Assembly (NCBI GenBank): GCA_005793615.1
Contig: SXRI01000462.1
Location: 1-6,350, forward strand
Reading direction: 5' to 3'
Origin: Bdellovibrionales bacterium
GTDB lineage: Bacteria; Bdellovibrionota; Bdellovibrionia; Bdellovibrionales; JAMPXM01
Length of the DNA: 6,350 nucleotides
Below the pieces are notes generated by a model, which was given only the letters and a program-made list of their open reading frames with translations, was not told the origin of the DNA and did not search any database. Below are positions 5,567-6,350 of the stretch, piece by piece. The stretch's first letter is position 1. Every line of letters starts with the position of its first letter. A program made the position numbers and the translations under genes.

Positions 5567-6350
5567 CAGAACTCCCCTTTGATTCCAATGGTCGGCAGAA
5601 TCGGCAGATCACTGACGTTTGTCTTTTGTGAATAATCATACGCATAGCGCACACCTTGGGAGTTTTTTTGATTGCTGAGATTCTGAATGTCTAAATATCC
5701 CCAAAGAATCCAAGTATCGTAGATCCATTTCTTATCAACACGCACATCGAGTTGCACGAACGCTTGATCGCGTTCAGAGAAGAACGGCCCGCGAACAGGG
5801 ACATAAACATCATTGTCCGCATCAAAGCTCGCACCGGTAACAGGGGTACTGGGATTGCCGGTCACGTAGCGCGCTCGCCCTGAAACCTTCCAGTTGCCAC
5901 TGAATTCATGACTCAATACCAGATTCACATTATGGGTTTGATCATACTGAAAGACATACTCTTCCTGACCTGGTTCGTTCCGCAGGCTGCGCGAGAGCGT
6001 GTACGCCAACCAACCACTCCATGGTCCAGAGTCATACTGAACCAGAAACTCGATGCCGAACGAACGCCCGCGCCCTTCGTTATTATAAATTTCCGCCGTG
6101 AGTACGCCATCGCGAGTGATCAATCGCGTTGAATTGACGACCAGATTTTGGAAAACCCGATAAAAAAGGTTGGAGCCCAGCTTAAAGCCCTCATTCGTCC
6201 CACCACGCAGGTCCTTCTCCACTCCGAAAGTGTAATGAATCGCAAAGGGCGCTTTCAAATCAGGATTTCCGTATTGTGGTGAGATCTCCTGTGGTTGAGG
6301 CTCTTGATAATAGAGTCCGCTCGCCGCTTTGAGATGAAGCGTTTCATCAT
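5566..6350 (-). CDS. TonB-dependent outer-membrane receptor, C-terminal barrel (5' end outside window)
   Basis: The last 260 residues of an outer-membrane beta-barrel that imports a ligand using TonB/ExbBD energy. The frame stays open to the right edge, so plug, TonB box and most strands are missing; a TTG near 6258 is internal. Visible barrel features, numbered from the first visible codon, are alternating amphipathic strands such as SFGIEFLVQYDSG (96-108) and WSGWLAYTLSRSLR (110-123), YDQTHNVNLVLSHEF (135-149), RARYVTGNPSTPV (158-170), VDKKWIYDTWILWGYLDIQN (204-223), and the end LPTIGIKGEF. The terminal Phe is the usual recognition signal for BAM-dependent insertion. The last 60 residues resemble a receptor type I associate with myxobacteria and Bdellovibrio. 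The substrate cannot be told from this part. Its TGA overlaps the lipoprotein ATG, so the two form one operon. Confidence 0.92.
   Translation of the reverse strand, partial: DETLHLKAASGLYYQEPQPQEISPQYGNPDLKAPFAIHYTFGVEKDLRGGTNEGFKLGSNLFYRVFQNLVVNSTRLITRDGVLTAEIYNNEGRGRSFGIEFLVQYDSGPWSGWLAYTLSRSLRNEPGQEEYVFQYDQTHNVNLVLSHEFSGNWKVSGRARYVTGNPSTPVTGASFDADNDVYVPVRGPFFSERDQAFVQLDVRVDKKWIYDTWILWGYLDIQNLSNQKNSQGVRYAYDYSQKTNVSDLPILPTIGIKGEF
5572..5578 (-). promoter_or_regulatory. Ribosome binding site of the lipoprotein gene, inside the receptor gene
   Basis: Minus-strand AGGGGAG lies within the last codons of the receptor gene. It is 5 nt from the first ATG and 8 nt from the second of the tandem ATG pair. 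The better spacing to the second ATG (5563) makes a 289-residue product as likely as the 290-residue one. Confidence 0.65.

Noticed and set aside
5195..5635. Plus-strand ORF of 146 codons
   Set aside because: It is antisense to the lipoprotein and the receptor end, both of which have clear signals (lipobox, terminal Phe barrel strand).
6256..6258. TTG as the start of the receptor gene
   Set aside because: The frame continues upstream to the window edge with typical barrel sequence (YQEPQPQEISPQYGNP), so this codon is internal.

Overview
The window most resembles a chromosomal segment of a Bdellovibrionota or related 'deltaproteobacterial' Gram-negative. The reasons are moderate GC content, a PilZ protein with a GYF-like N-terminus, and a TonB-dependent receptor and lipoprotein whose sequences recall myxobacterial and Bdellovibrio families. 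This placement is from memory of the families and is an inference. No mobile element, CRISPR array, tRNA or rRNA was seen.

Layout. (1) Positions 1-2354, minus strand: a large Slt70-like periplasmic lytic transglycosylase. It starts with GTG at 2354 and runs off the left edge in the middle of its catalytic SLT domain. Because its stop lies outside the window, it is easily missed by a search for closed ORFs, although the frame is open for 784 codons. (2) Positions 2355-2473: a short divergent intergenic region with a perfect 7-bp inverted repeat and the two ribosome binding sites. (3) Positions 2474-3970, plus strand: a complete radA, encoding the DNA repair and branch-migration ATPase, with a 3x12-bp in-frame tandem repeat in the linker after its zinc finger. 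(4) Positions 3933-4613, minus strand: a GYF-like plus PilZ (cyclic-di-GMP receptor) protein that converges on radA and overlaps its 3' end by 38 bp. (5) Positions 4694-5566, minus strand: a lipoprotein. (6) Positions 5566-6350, minus strand: the C-terminal half of an outer-membrane TonB-dependent receptor, with its 5' end beyond the right edge.

How the genes relate. The receptor and lipoprotein overlap in a TGATG stop/start and are almost certainly one translationally coupled unit, probably forming an outer-membrane uptake or binding pair. The PilZ gene follows 80 bp later on the same strand and may be co-transcribed, or may have its own promoter near a 12-bp palindrome. slt and radA are divergent and share a control region, but there is no obvious functional link between them.

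I do not see a clearly new biological system here. The best candidates for a second look are the receptor-lipoprotein-PilZ linkage, the charged insertions in the transglycosylase, the radA linker repeat and the radA/pilZ tail overlap.
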